From Bacteroidota bacterium (GTDB lineage: Bacteria; Bacteroidota; Bacteroidia; NS11-12g; UBA955): a stretch of 64,000 bases of DNA. The stretch lies in NCBI GenBank assembly GCA_023957335.1, contig JAMLHC010000004.1, positions 280,811 through 344,810 of the forward strand. Reading direction: 5' to 3'. How positions within the stretch are numbered: position 1 is the stretch's first letter; each line of letters starts with the position of its first letter. Made by a program: the position numbers and the translations under genes. Below the pieces are notes generated by a model. It was given only the letters and a program-made list of their open reading frames with translations. It was not told where the DNA came from and searched no databases. Shown here one piece after another: positions 1 through 8,739 of the stretch.

Positions 1-1035
1 GCTTTGTTAGAGAGATATGGTTCAGCAGTTAACTATATTGAAGAAGATGGATTTACGATTGCAGAGAGAGTGTATATGGTAATAGAAGGAGCTACTCTGA
101 CGACTTCTGCCAAAACAACTGGAATTGGAATCATGGAACTTTCTACAACTTTCGATAATCTAAGACCAGATGTGGTTTGTACTATTGGAGATAGGTATGA
201 AACGATGGCAACTGCAATTGCAGCGAGTTATATGAATATTCCCCTTGTTCATATACAGGGAGGAGAGGTGACAGGAAATATTGATGAGAAGGTGAGACAC
301 GCCATTAGTAAATTAGCAGATGTGCATTTGGTTTCCAATGAAGATGCTCGGCAGAGGTTGATTAAAATGGGAGAGTATGAGGATAAAATTCATATTACAG
401 GTTGTCCCAGCATTGATATTGCTCGAGAGGTGGCAGAAAATCCCGAATTGGATTTTAACCCTTGTGAAAAATATGGTGGAGTAGGGTATGAAATTAACCC
501 AGAAGAACCTTATTTGGTTGTGATGCAACACCCGGTTACAACAGAATACCAAAAGTCGAGAGAACAGGCAGCCATGTTGGTTAATATCATCCACCAATTA
601 GATATTCCAACTTTTTGGTTTTGGCCAAATCCTGATGCAGGGAGTGATGGAACAAGCGGTGCCTTAAGAACCTATAGAGAAGAGAATCCAATAAATAAAA
701 TTCGTTTTTTTAAAAATATGGAAGGAAAAGATTTCCTTAGGCTATTGGTTCATTCCAGATGCATTATAGGAAATAGCAGTGTGGGTATAAGAGAGTGTTC
801 TTATCTTGGAGTACCGGTCGTGAATATTGGTACTAGACAAAACAGAAGGCTAAGAGGTAAAAATGTAATAGACATAGATTTTAAAGAAGAAGAATTAAAA
901 AATGCAATTCGTACTCAAATGAATCATGGGAAGTTTGAGAAAGAAAAACTGTATGGAGATGGAAATGCTGGGGTAAATATTGCAGATGTATTAGCAAAAG
1001 TTAAATTGGAAGTAAGAAAAGTAATTAGTTATTAA
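1..1035 (+). CDS. neuC: UDP-N-acetylglucosamine 2-epimerase (hydrolysing), NeuC/LegG family, 5'-truncated by window edge
   Basis: The reading frame is open from the first base, so the true start lies upstream of the window; the first in-window start-like codon (TTG at 4) is probably internal. The protein matches the GT-B-fold hydrolysing UDP-HexNAc 2-epimerases: a TIGDRYE motif early on, HIQGGEVTGNIDEKVRHAIS, a VMQHPVTTE segment and the C-terminal GNSSVGIRECSYLGVPVVNIG nucleotide-sugar site, each read directly. Family members release UDP and give ManNAc or a 2,4-diacetamido analogue for NeuB/LegI. It is followed 10 bp later by a WbpG-like amidotransferase and, further on, a CMP-sugar synthetase, which fits nonulosonic acid synthesis. 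Whether it is a NeuC (GlcNAc) or a LegG (diNAcBac) enzyme cannot be decided from motifs. Confidence 0.88.
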   Translation, partial: ALLERYGSAVNYIEEDGFTIAERVYMVIEGATLTTSAKTTGIGIMELSTTFDNLRPDVVCTIGDRYETMATAIAASYMNIPLVHIQGGEVTGNIDEKVRHAISKLADVHLVSNEDARQRLIKMGEYEDKIHITGCPSIDIAREVAENPELDFNPCEKYGGVGYEINPEEPYLVVMQHPVTTEYQKSREQAAMLVNIIHQLDIPTFWFWPNPDAGSDGTSGALRTYREENPINKIRFFKNMEGKDFLRLLVHSRCIIGNSSVGIRECSYLGVPVVNIGTRQNRRLRGKNVIDIDFKEEELKNAIRTQMNHGKFEKEKLYGDGNAGVNIADVLAKVKLEVRKVISY

Positions 1036-1045
1036 AAAAAAGAAT

Positions 1046-2242
1046 ATGACAAAAACATTGCACGGACTACCGGAAGAAGTTATTTTTTGTAAGAAATGTT
1101 GTATCTCAAATCAACGTCCTAGCACCAAAAGGGAGTTTTCAAAGAAAACGAGTGCAGATACAGAAACAGTGGGGTTTGGAGAAGATGGCATTTGCGATTC
1201 TTGCAAATGGTTTGAATACAAAAAGACTATTGATTGGGTAGCAAGAGAAAAACAATTAGAGGAACTTTGTAATCGATTTAGAAGAAATGATGGCACGTAT
1301 GATGTCATTATCCCTTCAAGTGGAGGAAAAGATAGTTTTTATGTGGCACATATACTGAAACATAAATATAATATGAATCCATTAACCGTTACTTGGGCAC
1401 CCCATAAGTACACTCAGATTGGTTGGGAGAATTTTCAAAGTATGAATGATAATGGCTTTGATAATATTTTGGTTACTCCTAATGGCAAAGTACATAGAAA
1501 ACTCACGCGTTTAGCATTTGAAAATTTAGTGAATCCATTTCAACCTTTTATTATTGGTCAGAAGAATGTTGCTCCAAGAGCAGCTTTACAATATGGGGTT
1601 CAATTAATAATGTATGGTGAAAACCAAGCAGAAGCACATAATAAGTTTGATGAAAACTTAAGCCCTCTAATGGATATAAAACATTTTTGTAAAAAAGAGG
1701 GAGAAGAACTTTATTTCGGAGGCGTAAATATCAAAGATTTGGGTCAATATGGAATTGAGGATAAGGATATGTATCTATACAAGCCTTTAGATGAAAAACA
1801 CATTAGAGAGGCGGGGATAGAGGTACATTTCTTTAGTTTTTATAATAACTGGTCTCCACAAGAAAACTACTACTATGCAATGGAACATTCAGGCTTTAAG
1901 TCTAACCCGGATGGAAGAAGCGAAGGAACTTATACAAAGTTTGCCAGCTTAGATGACAAAATAGACGGACAACATTATTATACCATGTTCATTAAGTTTG
2001 GACAGGGTAGAGCCATGAATGATGTAAACAGAGATATACGGGACGGTTTTATTACAAGAGAAGAAGGTGTAGAGTTAATAAATAAATATGATGGTGAGTT
2101 CCCCAAGAAATACTTTAAGGAAGTTCTTGAATATTTAGATATCACAGAAGAAAAGTATTGGGAAGTGATAAATAATGCAAGGTCGCCTCACCTTTGGGAA
2201 CAAAAAAATGGAGAGTGGGTGTTGAAGCATAAGGTAAGCTAA
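1046..2242 (+). CDS. N-acetyl sugar amidotransferase (WbpG/PseA-like, PP-loop ATPase)
   Basis: This 398-aa protein opens with cysteine pairs (CKKC around residue 16 and CDSCKWFE around residue 50) and then the PP-loop IIPSSGGKDSFYVAHIL, the ATP-pyrophosphatase signature of the WbpG family. WbpG-type enzymes turn an N-acetyl group on a sugar into an acetamidino group, using ammonia channelled from HisH/HisF-like partners. Those partners are the next two genes (8-bp gap, then a 4-bp overlap), so the three very likely act as one complex in the cytoplasm. In known cases they modify O-antigen sugars or legionaminic acid; the neighbouring NeuC- and NeuA-type genes favour a nonulosonic acid substrate here (inference). 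The ATG at 1046 is the first start after the preceding stop. Confidence 0.88.
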   Translation: MTKTLHGLPEEVIFCKKCCISNQRPSTKREFSKKTSADTETVGFGEDGICDSCKWFEYKKTIDWVAREKQLEELCNRFRRNDGTYDVIIPSSGGKDSFYVAHILKHKYNMNPLTVTWAPHKYTQIGWENFQSMNDNGFDNILVTPNGKVHRKLTRLAFENLVNPFQPFIIGQKNVAPRAALQYGVQLIMYGENQAEAHNKFDENLSPLMDIKHFCKKEGEELYFGGVNIKDLGQYGIEDKDMYLYKPLDEKHIREAGIEVHFFSFYNNWSPQENYYYAMEHSGFKSNPDGRSEGTYTKFASLDDKIDGQHYYTMFIKFGQGRAMNDVNRDIRDGFITREEGVELINKYDGEFPKKYFKEVLEYLDITEEKYWEVINNARSPHLWEQKNGEWVLKHKVS

Positions 2243-2250
2243 GAGTTTTT

Positions 2251-3009
2251 ATGAAAAGAGTAATTGCTCGATTAGACATAAAAGAGAATAGGCTTGTCAA
2301 GGGGATTCACCTAGAGGGATGGAGATTCTTGCCTCATAGTCCAAATGAATATTGTTACCAATATTACACAGAGGGAATTGATGAGATTATTTATATAGAT
2401 GCAGTAGCAAGTCTATACAATCGAAACTCTTTGAGAGAGATTATTAAAAGGACAACAGATAATGTTTTTATTCCCATTACGGTTGGAGGTGGAATCAGAA
2501 CAATCGAAGATGCTAAGGAAATATTACGTTGCGGTGCAGACAAAATAGCGATTTGTACTCAGGCGGTGAGAACCCCCGAAATCATCAGTAGGGTGGCAGA
2601 GAAGTTTGGTGTACAATGTATGGTTTTGTCTGTTCAGGCAAAAAAAGACCAAGCAGGAAACTATAAGATTTGGTATGATGTAGCAAGGGAAAAAACGGAA
2701 AAAGATGTTGTAGAATGGGTGCAGGAAGCCGAAGAGTTGGGTGCAGGAGAAATATTATTGACATCAGTGGACAGGGAGGGAACAGAAAAAGGAATGGACA
2801 CAGAATTGATTGAGAAAGTATCAAAGGCAGTAACAGTCCCTGTTATCGCCTGTGGTGGCTTTTCAAATCCTTCAGATTTTGTGCGCTCAATTCAATCCGG
2901 AGCAGATGCGGTTGCTATAGCAAAGGCTTTGCACTATGGGAAAACCTCCGTAAAAGAAATTAAATCAGTTGCTTTGGCTTCAAACATAAAGGTAAGAAAG
3001 ACAGAATGA
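2251..3009 (+). CDS. HisF-like cyclase/ammonia-lyase subunit dedicated to sugar amidation
   Basis: A 252-aa (beta/alpha)8 barrel of the HisF family: MKRVIARLDIKENRLVKGIH at the N-terminus, ITVGGGIRTIEDAKEILRCGADK for the first phosphate-binding loop and VIACGGFSNPSDF plus GADAVAIAKALH for the second. Length and motifs equal imidazole-glycerol-phosphate synthase cyclase, but no other histidine gene is nearby. It sits between a WbpG-type amidotransferase and a HisH-type glutaminase, the arrangement known from Pseudomonas O-antigen loci (wbpG-hisH2-hisF2). I infer that it passes ammonia to the amidotransferase rather than making imidazole rings. It overlaps the next gene by 4 bp. Confidence 0.87.
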   Translation: MKRVIARLDIKENRLVKGIHLEGWRFLPHSPNEYCYQYYTEGIDEIIYIDAVASLYNRNSLREIIKRTTDNVFIPITVGGGIRTIEDAKEILRCGADKIAICTQAVRTPEIISRVAEKFGVQCMVLSVQAKKDQAGNYKIWYDVAREKTEKDVVEWVQEAEELGAGEILLTSVDREGTEKGMDTELIEKVSKAVTVPVIACGGFSNPSDFVRSIQSGADAVAIAKALHYGKTSVKEIKSVALASNIKVRKTE

Positions 3010-3635
3010 TTAAAGTAGGTATTATAGATTATGGTATGGGGAATCTGTTAAGCCTTAGCAGAGCATTGGAATATGTGGGTGCGAAAGTGATAACCATATC
3101 AGAACCGGAGCAAATAGCAAATACAGACTTGTTGGTTCTACCCGGAGTCGGAGCATTTCACACAGGTATGGCAATGCTTAACAAAAAGAGATTTAAAGAA
3201 GGAATTGATAGCTATGTAAATACCGGGAAACCATTTATGGGAATTTGCCTTGGAATGCAAATGCTGTTGACAAAAGGATATGAATTTGAAGAATCAAAAG
3301 GATTGGGGTTGATTGAAGGAGATGTTTTGCTTCTCCCTGATGGATTAGAGGATTGTAAGGTTCCTAATATCAACTGGCATGAGATAGAAGAACCATCTGA
3401 GAATAAATGGAAGGAAACAATATTACACAATACAAATCCTCATGCATGCTTCTATTTTGTTCATTCATTTTTTGCCAAACCGAAACATAACAATGAAGTT
3501 TTAGCAAATACAGAGTTTGGTAGTTTTAGATTCGCTTCTGCCATCAAGAAAGACAATGTTTTTGGCACACAATTTCATCCTGAAAAAAGCGGAAAAGAAG
3601 GACTTAACCTTTTAAAAACCTTTCTTACATTATGA
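3006..3635 (+). CDS. HisH-like glutamine amidotransferase (class I glutaminase)
   Basis: This 209-aa class I glutaminase has the HisH opening IIDYGMGNLLSLSRALE, the oxyanion strand LLVLPGVGAFHTGM, the nucleophile elbow GICLGMQML with the catalytic Cys, and the His-Glu pair in FGTQFHPEKSG near the C-terminus. It hydrolyses glutamine and supplies ammonia to the HisF-like partner encoded just upstream. Overlaps of 4 bp on both sides show translational coupling with the HisF-like and NeuA-like genes. In this context it most likely feeds sugar amidation, not histidine synthesis (inference). Confidence 0.9.
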   Translation: MIKVGIIDYGMGNLLSLSRALEYVGAKVITISEPEQIANTDLLVLPGVGAFHTGMAMLNKKRFKEGIDSYVNTGKPFMGICLGMQMLLTKGYEFEESKGLGLIEGDVLLLPDGLEDCKVPNINWHEIEEPSENKWKETILHNTNPHACFYFVHSFFAKPKHNNEVLANTEFGSFRFASAIKKDNVFGTQFHPEKSGKEGLNLLKTFLTL

Positions 3636-4321
3636 GAATCTTAGGAGTTATTCCTGCACGAGGTGGCTCAAAAGGAGTTCCAAGAAAAAATATTAAACTA
3701 TTAGGAGACAAACCTTTAATTGCTTATACGATTGAAGCAGCTTTGCAATCCCAACTAACTAAAGTGATTGTTTCCACAGATGACGAAGAAATTGCTGAAG
3801 TGTCTAGACAATATGGAGCAGAAGTACCTTTTATGCGTCCCGCGGAGTTAGCCTCCGATACCGCTTCATCGATTGATGTTGTTTTACATACTTTAACAGA
3901 AGTTGAAGACGATATGAATGATTATGAAGCGGTCATGTTGTTGCAACCAACAACCCCATTCAGAACTTATAAAGATATAAATGAATGTATAAATAAGTTT
4001 AATAATTCAGATTCTGATTCCCTCATCTCTGTTCGTGAAGTACCGCATGAGTTTAATCCACATTGGGTTTTTGAAGAAAAGTCAATAGGATTTTTATCAA
4101 TTGCTACCGGAGAAAAAGAAATCATAAAAAGAAGACAAGATTTGCCGAGAGCATACTATAGAGACGGTGCTATTTATATGGTTAATAGTATGGTGTTGAA
4201 AGAGAAAAAAACTCTATATGGGGAGACAATCAGCTATTGGATTAATAAAAGCCAAGAATTTGTAAATATTGATACTATGGAGGACTGGGTTAAGGCTGAG
4301 AGAATAATTTCATCAAAATGA
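3632..4321 (+). CDS. neuA: CMP-sugar (N-acylneuraminate/legionaminate-type) cytidylyltransferase
   Basis: A 229-aa nucleotidyltransferase with the family's N-terminal CTP-binding loop IPARGGSKGVPRKNIKLLG, the STDDEEIAEVS strand, the LLQPTTPFRT motif and PRAYYRDGAIYMV towards the end. NeuA/LegF enzymes couple CTP to sialic acid, legionaminic acid or a related nonulosonic acid, making the donor used by glycosyltransferases. It overlaps the HisH-like gene and the next glycosyltransferase by 4 bp each. The exact sugar is not readable; the upstream 2-epimerase and amidation trio suggest an amidinated legionaminic-type acid. The synthase (NeuB/LegI) is not in the window and should lie to the left. 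Confidence 0.9.
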   Translation: MRILGVIPARGGSKGVPRKNIKLLGDKPLIAYTIEAALQSQLTKVIVSTDDEEIAEVSRQYGAEVPFMRPAELASDTASSIDVVLHTLTEVEDDMNDYEAVMLLQPTTPFRTYKDINECINKFNNSDSDSLISVREVPHEFNPHWVFEEKSIGFLSIATGEKEIIKRRQDLPRAYYRDGAIYMVNSMVLKEKKTLYGETISYWINKSQEFVNIDTMEDWVKAERIISSK

Positions 4322-5871
4322 TTTTTGCTAAAACTATTCTTGATAAGGAATCAATAGAATTTGCTTTAAGAAATAAGGTTGATTCTATCTTGTTTTGTGA
4401 AACCAAAATAGATTTTCAGAATATAGCTCAAATAGCATTTATTAATTGTTCTGATAATAGAATTGCCAGCAGTTGGTTTACATGGAAAGTCAATAATAAA
4501 GTGCTGATATCCTTTAAAGAGAAATTCCCTTCTTTTTTTAAATGGGGTAAATATGATATGACCTTAGCCTATCAAAAAGCTTTGTATTGGTCAAATCAAA
4601 AAACCGGATTTTTACATTATACAAAAGAAAAATACTTTAGTGAAGAAAAGGTTCTTTATATGGAGCCTATGCACCCGTATAATAAATGGAAAACAAAGCT
4701 GAAATATACAATACAAAGGCTCAAATCATCACGAAAAGTAGAGGAACTCAATAATTTTCCAAAGTCAAAACAAAAGGGAATTTTTATTAAAAACACCTTT
4801 CAGCTTAAATTGTACAAACATGTTATGAAGGAAGCCTTAAAGAATATTGATGATTACAAGGTGCTGACTTTAGATAAAGATTGTTATAACCGGCTTTCTG
4901 ATATGGGTTGGCATAGTGAGAACTTGGTTTTTATAGAACAACAGAATATAACTTTTACTTTTCCGCATGTAAATCTTATTAAACTCAAAAATGAAGATTG
5001 GTTTGTACTAAATCAGTTATTGATTCATTGGCAGGAGTTCGGGCAATGGGTTGAAATTGCTGAGACTATTACTAAATCAGGTGTTTCTAGTCTTCTAATG
5101 AATGAAGCAGAAAATGGAGTTTTTGGAGCAGTAATGGGAGAAGTGCTTGGTAAAAATGGAATTAAGACTTTTAATACCATGAACGGAATGAAAGCGGGAC
5201 AAGCGCAAGATGCTTTTATTAACTTTGATTATTGGTTTGTTTGGGATGAGCAATTGAAATCACTTTTGCGAGATAAGTGTGGATTGGATTCTTCAAAACT
5301 ATTGGTGTCAGGGCACTTAATGGAAGATGAAGTAAGAGATTTTCAATTTCAAAACAGTTTAGGAATTGACAAAATACAATTAGAAGGCAAAACAGTAATA
5401 TCTGTTTTTTCAATCCCTGAACTATGTGAAGAAAAGCGTCAAACATTTAACTTTATATACAAATTAGCTGAATTAGATTCTGAATTAGTATTTCTCTTAC
5501 GTCCACACCCATCCGAAACTGAAGAAGAAAAGATTATGTCTTCTGCTGAATTGAAAAATGTTTATTGGATAAATTCAACGCCTGAAAATTCAAAAACCAC
5601 TTTATATGACCAACTAAGCATCAGTGATTTGAGTATTTGCTTTGGCTCTACGATTGCTTTAGAAAGCAAATGGTTTGGAGTTCCATGCATAACAGTAGAA
5701 AAAAGACCTGAAAGCTTGATTTATGCAGTGGATGGAGAAATGATAGTAAAGACAGAGGTTTTGGAGAAAAGAATGATTCACGAGTTGTTAAATAAAGACA
5801 AACAAGCAAGGCAAAGTAGAAAGGAACTTGTTAGTGAGATTATGCTTTCTTCAATGTTGAACCCTAATTAG
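4318..5871 (+). CDS. Putative GT-B glycosyltransferase of the nonulosonic-acid/surface polysaccharide cluster
   Basis: I do not recognise a precise family for this 517-aa protein. Its second half reads like a GT-B nucleotide-sugar domain: VFLLRPHPSETEEEK (an RPHPxE phosphate/CMP-site motif seen in sialyl- and capsule-type transferases) followed by SDLSICFGSTIALESKWFGVPCITVEKRPE (the 'monitored elsewhere, G-S-T-x-x-E' donor-site segment). The N-terminal half is lysine- and aromatic-rich without obvious transmembrane segments, so a cytoplasmic or membrane-associated enzyme is expected. The ATG overlaps the TGA of the CMP-sugar synthetase (ATGA), so the two are translationally coupled. A role in adding the CMP-activated sugar is inferred from that position. 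Confidence 0.6.
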   Translation: MIFAKTILDKESIEFALRNKVDSILFCETKIDFQNIAQIAFINCSDNRIASSWFTWKVNNKVLISFKEKFPSFFKWGKYDMTLAYQKALYWSNQKTGFLHYTKEKYFSEEKVLYMEPMHPYNKWKTKLKYTIQRLKSSRKVEELNNFPKSKQKGIFIKNTFQLKLYKHVMKEALKNIDDYKVLTLDKDCYNRLSDMGWHSENLVFIEQQNITFTFPHVNLIKLKNEDWFVLNQLLIHWQEFGQWVEIAETITKSGVSSLLMNEAENGVFGAVMGEVLGKNGIKTFNTMNGMKAGQAQDAFINFDYWFVWDEQLKSLLRDKCGLDSSKLLVSGHLMEDEVRDFQFQNSLGIDKIQLEGKTVISVFSIPELCEEKRQTFNFIYKLAELDSELVFLLRPHPSETEEEKIMSSAELKNVYWINSTPENSKTTLYDQLSISDLSICFGSTIALESKWFGVPCITVEKRPESLIYAVDGEMIVKTEVLEKRMIHELLNKDKQARQSRKELVSEIMLSSMLNPN

Positions 5872-5883
5872 TAAAGAGATAGT

Positions 5884-7140
5884 TTGAATAAAAAGGTCCT
5901 AATCATCTGTTATACTTTTCCTCCTTATCCCGGTATTGGAGGTCGGAGATGGGCAAAATTTGCAAAGTATCTAAATAGACAGGGAGTAGATGTTGCTGTC
6001 ATTGCTGCCAAGAAGTCTCTAAATTCACGTTCCTTATGGGAGAAGGACATACAAGAGTTTGTTAACAAAATAGATTTTCTGCCTTCTCATTACCCTGATA
6101 TTCTAACCCGGATTCCTCAAACACTTTTAGAAAAGATTCGATATAAAATTGCTTTACAATATGTGAAAGCAAAGGTAAAAGGGAATTATTTCGACCACTC
6201 TTCTTTGTGGGCTAATACCTTAGTAAATCAAGTAGAACAGAAGATAAAACAAGGGTATAATAATGTAGTGGTATCTTGCGCACCCTTTGCTAGTTCTCGA
6301 TTTGTGATTGAATTAAAAAATAAATATCCGGAAGTAAATTTCATCTTGGATTTTAGAGACCCTTGGACAGATAACAAAACTAGTTTTGGGTTTACTACTA
6401 TTTCTTCCAAAAGACTGAAAATAGAAAAGGAAGTAGAAAGAATGGTAGTAAATCAGTATGATACCATACTTTCTGTTTCGGAAGAGATGACGCAAAGATT
6501 TAAAAGCCTTTCAAATAGCGATAATACTTTTCTAACCGTACAGAATGGTTTTGATAGAGAGGATATTCAACTAGTCAATTCTAAAGATAAAAATAAGAAG
6601 GAAGACAAGTTAACCTTTATCTATGCCGGCACATTGTATAATCAGGCAATACATGTATTCGAGAAATTATGTCAAGTGTTAAAAGAAATCAAAGAGACTA
6701 ATTCAAATATCTATTCTAAGCTTCAATTTGATTTTTATGGACATGCACCACAAGAGTTTAAAAATTTAGCGAGAGAAATTGAATGTATTTGTTTCAATGG
6801 AGAAGTTGACAAGGAAACTGCATTAACGGAAATACAGTCCTCACAGGTGGCAATGTTAATCTTGACAGATGATATAACTTATTCTTTTAGCACAAAGTTT
6901 CATGAATATGTTTCCTTTAAAACCCCAATTGCAGTTTTTTCAAGCGGTGGCAAAACCGGAGAGTATGTTCAAGCTAATGGAATTGGATATAATTGTACCA
7001 TAGAGGAGATGAAAAATAAGATTGTAAAAATCTTTCAAGATTGGGAGACAGACAACCTAGTTTTCAATCCTGCATACGATATAGAAAAACATGATATAGA
7101 GAGAATAACTGTAGAGGAACTAATTCCTTTATTAAAATAA
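5884..7140 (+). CDS. Glycosyltransferase, GT4-like
   Basis: This 418-aa protein has a GT-B N-terminal domain (VLIICYTFPPYPGIGGRRW, then FAKYLNRQGVDVAVIAA) and a C-terminal Rossmann domain with LTFIYAGTLYN, FYGHAP and YSFSTKFHEYVSFKTPIAVFSSGGKTGEYV. The last segment is the usual donor-binding region, with a Lys/His-Glu pair in place of the canonical E-x7-E. The start is a TTG at 5884, 12 bp after the preceding stop and behind a purine-rich AAAGAGATAG; no in-frame ATG lies close by. It ends the first polysaccharide operon, and the repeat-rich block begins immediately after its stop. Acceptor and sugar are unknown. Confidence 0.8.
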   Translation: MNKKVLIICYTFPPYPGIGGRRWAKFAKYLNRQGVDVAVIAAKKSLNSRSLWEKDIQEFVNKIDFLPSHYPDILTRIPQTLLEKIRYKIALQYVKAKVKGNYFDHSSLWANTLVNQVEQKIKQGYNNVVVSCAPFASSRFVIELKNKYPEVNFILDFRDPWTDNKTSFGFTTISSKRLKIEKEVERMVVNQYDTILSVSEEMTQRFKSLSNSDNTFLTVQNGFDREDIQLVNSKDKNKKEDKLTFIYAGTLYNQAIHVFEKLCQVLKEIKETNSNIYSKLQFDFYGHAPQEFKNLAREIECICFNGEVDKETALTEIQSSQVAMLILTDDITYSFSTKFHEYVSFKTPIAVFSSGGKTGEYVQANGIGYNCTIEEMKNKIVKIFQDWETDNLVFNPAYDIEKHDIERITVEELIPLLK

Positions 7141-7378
7141 TACGAGAAAGAAATTACTTTGTGCTTACTCATTCTATCTTAGCGTCTGTTTTCACTTTGT
7201 GTTCTTAGCGAGAAATTCTCAGCGCTCTCCGTGCCTTCTCCGTGTCCTCTGTGGTTAAACAAAGTAACTACTCTCAATCCTTCTTTGCGTTCTTTGCGTT
7301 TCTTTTCTTTGCGTTCTTTGCGAGAAAGCTTCTTCTCCGTGCCTCCTCTGTGGTTAAATGAAGTAATTGAGAGTTTAC
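7141..7378 (+). repeat. Dispersed Bacteroidota 'ctttgcg / ctctgtggttaaac' repeat block 1
   Basis: This gene-free stretch is a mosaic of short words: TTCTTTGCGTTCTTTGCG, GCGAGAAA, TCTCCGTGCC, CCTCTGTGGTTAAA and ACTACTCTCAATCCTTC, several of them present twice. The same words recur at 8669-8715, 10411-10525 and 11790-11997, and in reverse orientation within 9715-9950. Such repeats are known around GxxExxY genes in Bacteroidota. No ORF of merit is present. Confidence 0.8.
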
Positions 7379-7432
7379 GGTTATATCCATAAAAAATTGC
7401 TTTAAAATATTAAATTTGCGGTTGTAACCATA
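7379..7432 (+). promoter_or_regulatory. Promoter of the AAA_14 ATPase gene with two GGTTRTAWCCATA boxes
   Basis: A -7 element TAAATTTG lies at 7411-7418, 17 bp before the ATG at 7436. Two copies of a 13-bp near-palindromic word, GGTTATATCCATA (7379-7391) and GGTTGTAACCATA (7420-7432), are 41 bp apart. One sits around the expected -33 region and the other between the start of transcription and the start codon. This layout suggests an operator pair; the binding protein is unknown. Confidence 0.5.
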
Positions 7433-7435
7433 TAA

Positions 7436-8653
7436 ATGATTTTAAGAGCAAGTTACATTCAAGAACTAAGTAAGTTTATAGACAAACCCTTTGTCAAGAT
7501 TCTTACAGGTATTAGACGTTGTGGCAAATCCACAGTTCTAAAGTTACTCAAAGAAGAGCTGATAGCACAAGGTATTAAGCAGGATAATATATTATATGTG
7601 AACTTTGAAAGTTTCTCATTTTCTGAAATTAATTCTGCCACAGCTTTTTATGATTTTATAAAAGACAAAATTAAAGCTGATAAGAAGTATTATCTATTAT
7701 TAGATGAAATTCAGGAAGTTGATCAGTGGGAAAAGGCAATTAATTCATTTCTAGTGGATTTTGATGTAGATATTTATTTAACGGGGTCTAATTCTCATCT
7801 GCTATCATCTGAATTAGCGACTTATCTTGCTGGTAGATATATAGAGATACCTGTGTTTACTCTTTCATTTAATGAATTTTTGGATTTTAAGGCTCATTAT
7901 TCTCAAGGTGAAGTAACAAATACACAAGAAAGTTATTTGTCTTATTTGCATTTAGGTGGCTTTCCTGTTATTCATACAGCTCATTATACGGAGGAAACAG
8001 CCTACAAGGTTGTATATGATATTTATTCATCGGTTATACTACGCGATACAGTACAAAGGTATAAAATTAGAGATATTGAATTGTTGGAACGCGTTGTTAA
8101 ATATGCCTTTGATAATGTAGGGAATACATTTTCTGGTAAAAATGTGGCGGACTATTTTAAAAGTCAGCAAAGGAAGATTGATTTAAACACCGTATATAAT
8201 TATTTGCATGCTTTAGAAGGTGCATTTGTATTATATCGTGTTCCTCGTTATGATATAAGAGGTAAGGAGATTCTTAAAACGCAAGAGAAGTTTTATGTGA
8301 GTGATGTATCATTGCTCTATGCAACGATGGGTTTCCGAAATAGAATGATTTCAGGTATTTTAGAAAATATAGTTTTTCTTGAATTAAGAAGACGGGGATA
8401 TAAGGTTTATGTAGGTAAATTAGATTCGAGAGAGATAGATTTTATCGCTGAAAAACAATCCGAAAAAATATATTTACAAGTAGCTTATAAGCTTGATAAT
8501 GAGCAGGTAGTAGAAAGAGAGTTTTCGCCATTATTAGCGATTCATGATCAATATCCCAAAATGGTAATAACTATGGATGATTTTTGGCAAGAATCCATCG
8601 AAGGTGTAAGGCATTTGCATATAATTGATTTTTTACAAAATGAATTGTATTGA
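7436..8653 (+). CDS. AAA_14 / DUF4143 family P-loop ATPase
   Basis: A 405-aa protein with Walker A in LTGIRRCGKSTVLKLL (near residue 25-38), Walker B in YYLLLDEIQEVDQWEKAI, and DIYLTGSNSHLLSSELATYLAGRYIEIPVFTLSFNEFL, the sensor and arginine region typical of the AAA_14 family. The C-terminal half (GNTFSGKNVADYFK through FLELRRRGYKVYVGKLDSREIDFIAEK) is the DUF4143 domain, which resembles a PD-(D/E)XK fold (ELRRRG, then REIDF, then IYLQVAYK). Function is not established for the family; archaeal relatives have been linked to mobile DNA. It stands alone in a repeat-rich region with its own promoter, unlike the glycosylation genes around it, and may be an acquired gene. Confidence 0.85.
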   Translation: MILRASYIQELSKFIDKPFVKILTGIRRCGKSTVLKLLKEELIAQGIKQDNILYVNFESFSFSEINSATAFYDFIKDKIKADKKYYLLLDEIQEVDQWEKAINSFLVDFDVDIYLTGSNSHLLSSELATYLAGRYIEIPVFTLSFNEFLDFKAHYSQGEVTNTQESYLSYLHLGGFPVIHTAHYTEETAYKVVYDIYSSVILRDTVQRYKIRDIELLERVVKYAFDNVGNTFSGKNVADYFKSQQRKIDLNTVYNYLHALEGAFVLYRVPRYDIRGKEILKTQEKFYVSDVSLLYATMGFRNRMISGILENIVFLELRRRGYKVYVGKLDSREIDFIAEKQSEKIYLQVAYKLDNEQVVEREFSPLLAIHDQYPKMVITMDDFWQESIEGVRHLHIIDFLQNELY

Positions 8654-8668
8654 GGGTTTTAATGAGTC

Positions 8669-8715
8669 TAAAACTCCTCTGTGCCTTCTCCGTGCCCTCC
8701 GTGGTTAAACAAAAG
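8669..8715 (+). repeat. Dispersed repeat copy abutting the next gene
   Basis: The words CTCCTCTGTGCCTTCTCCG and CCCTCCGTGGTTAAACAAA sit between the ATPase stop and the ATG at 8740. They match block 1 (around 7226-7265) and block 4 (around 11830-11870). The stretch is open in the frame of the next gene, which creates a false N-terminal extension starting at a TTG at 8650. Confidence 0.75.
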
Positions 8716-8739
8716 GAAAAAATTTTAAAATTAAATAAC

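Noticed and set aside
2251..3635. Histidine biosynthesis genes hisF and hisH
   Set aside because: No other his genes are present, and they overlap or adjoin a WbpG-type amidotransferase and a NeuA-type gene, which indicates the sugar-amidation paralogues.
8650..8739. 30-codon N-terminal extension (TTG start) of the 323-aa hypothetical protein
   Set aside because: The DNA is a copy of the dispersed repeat; the ATG at 8740 begins protein-like sequence.
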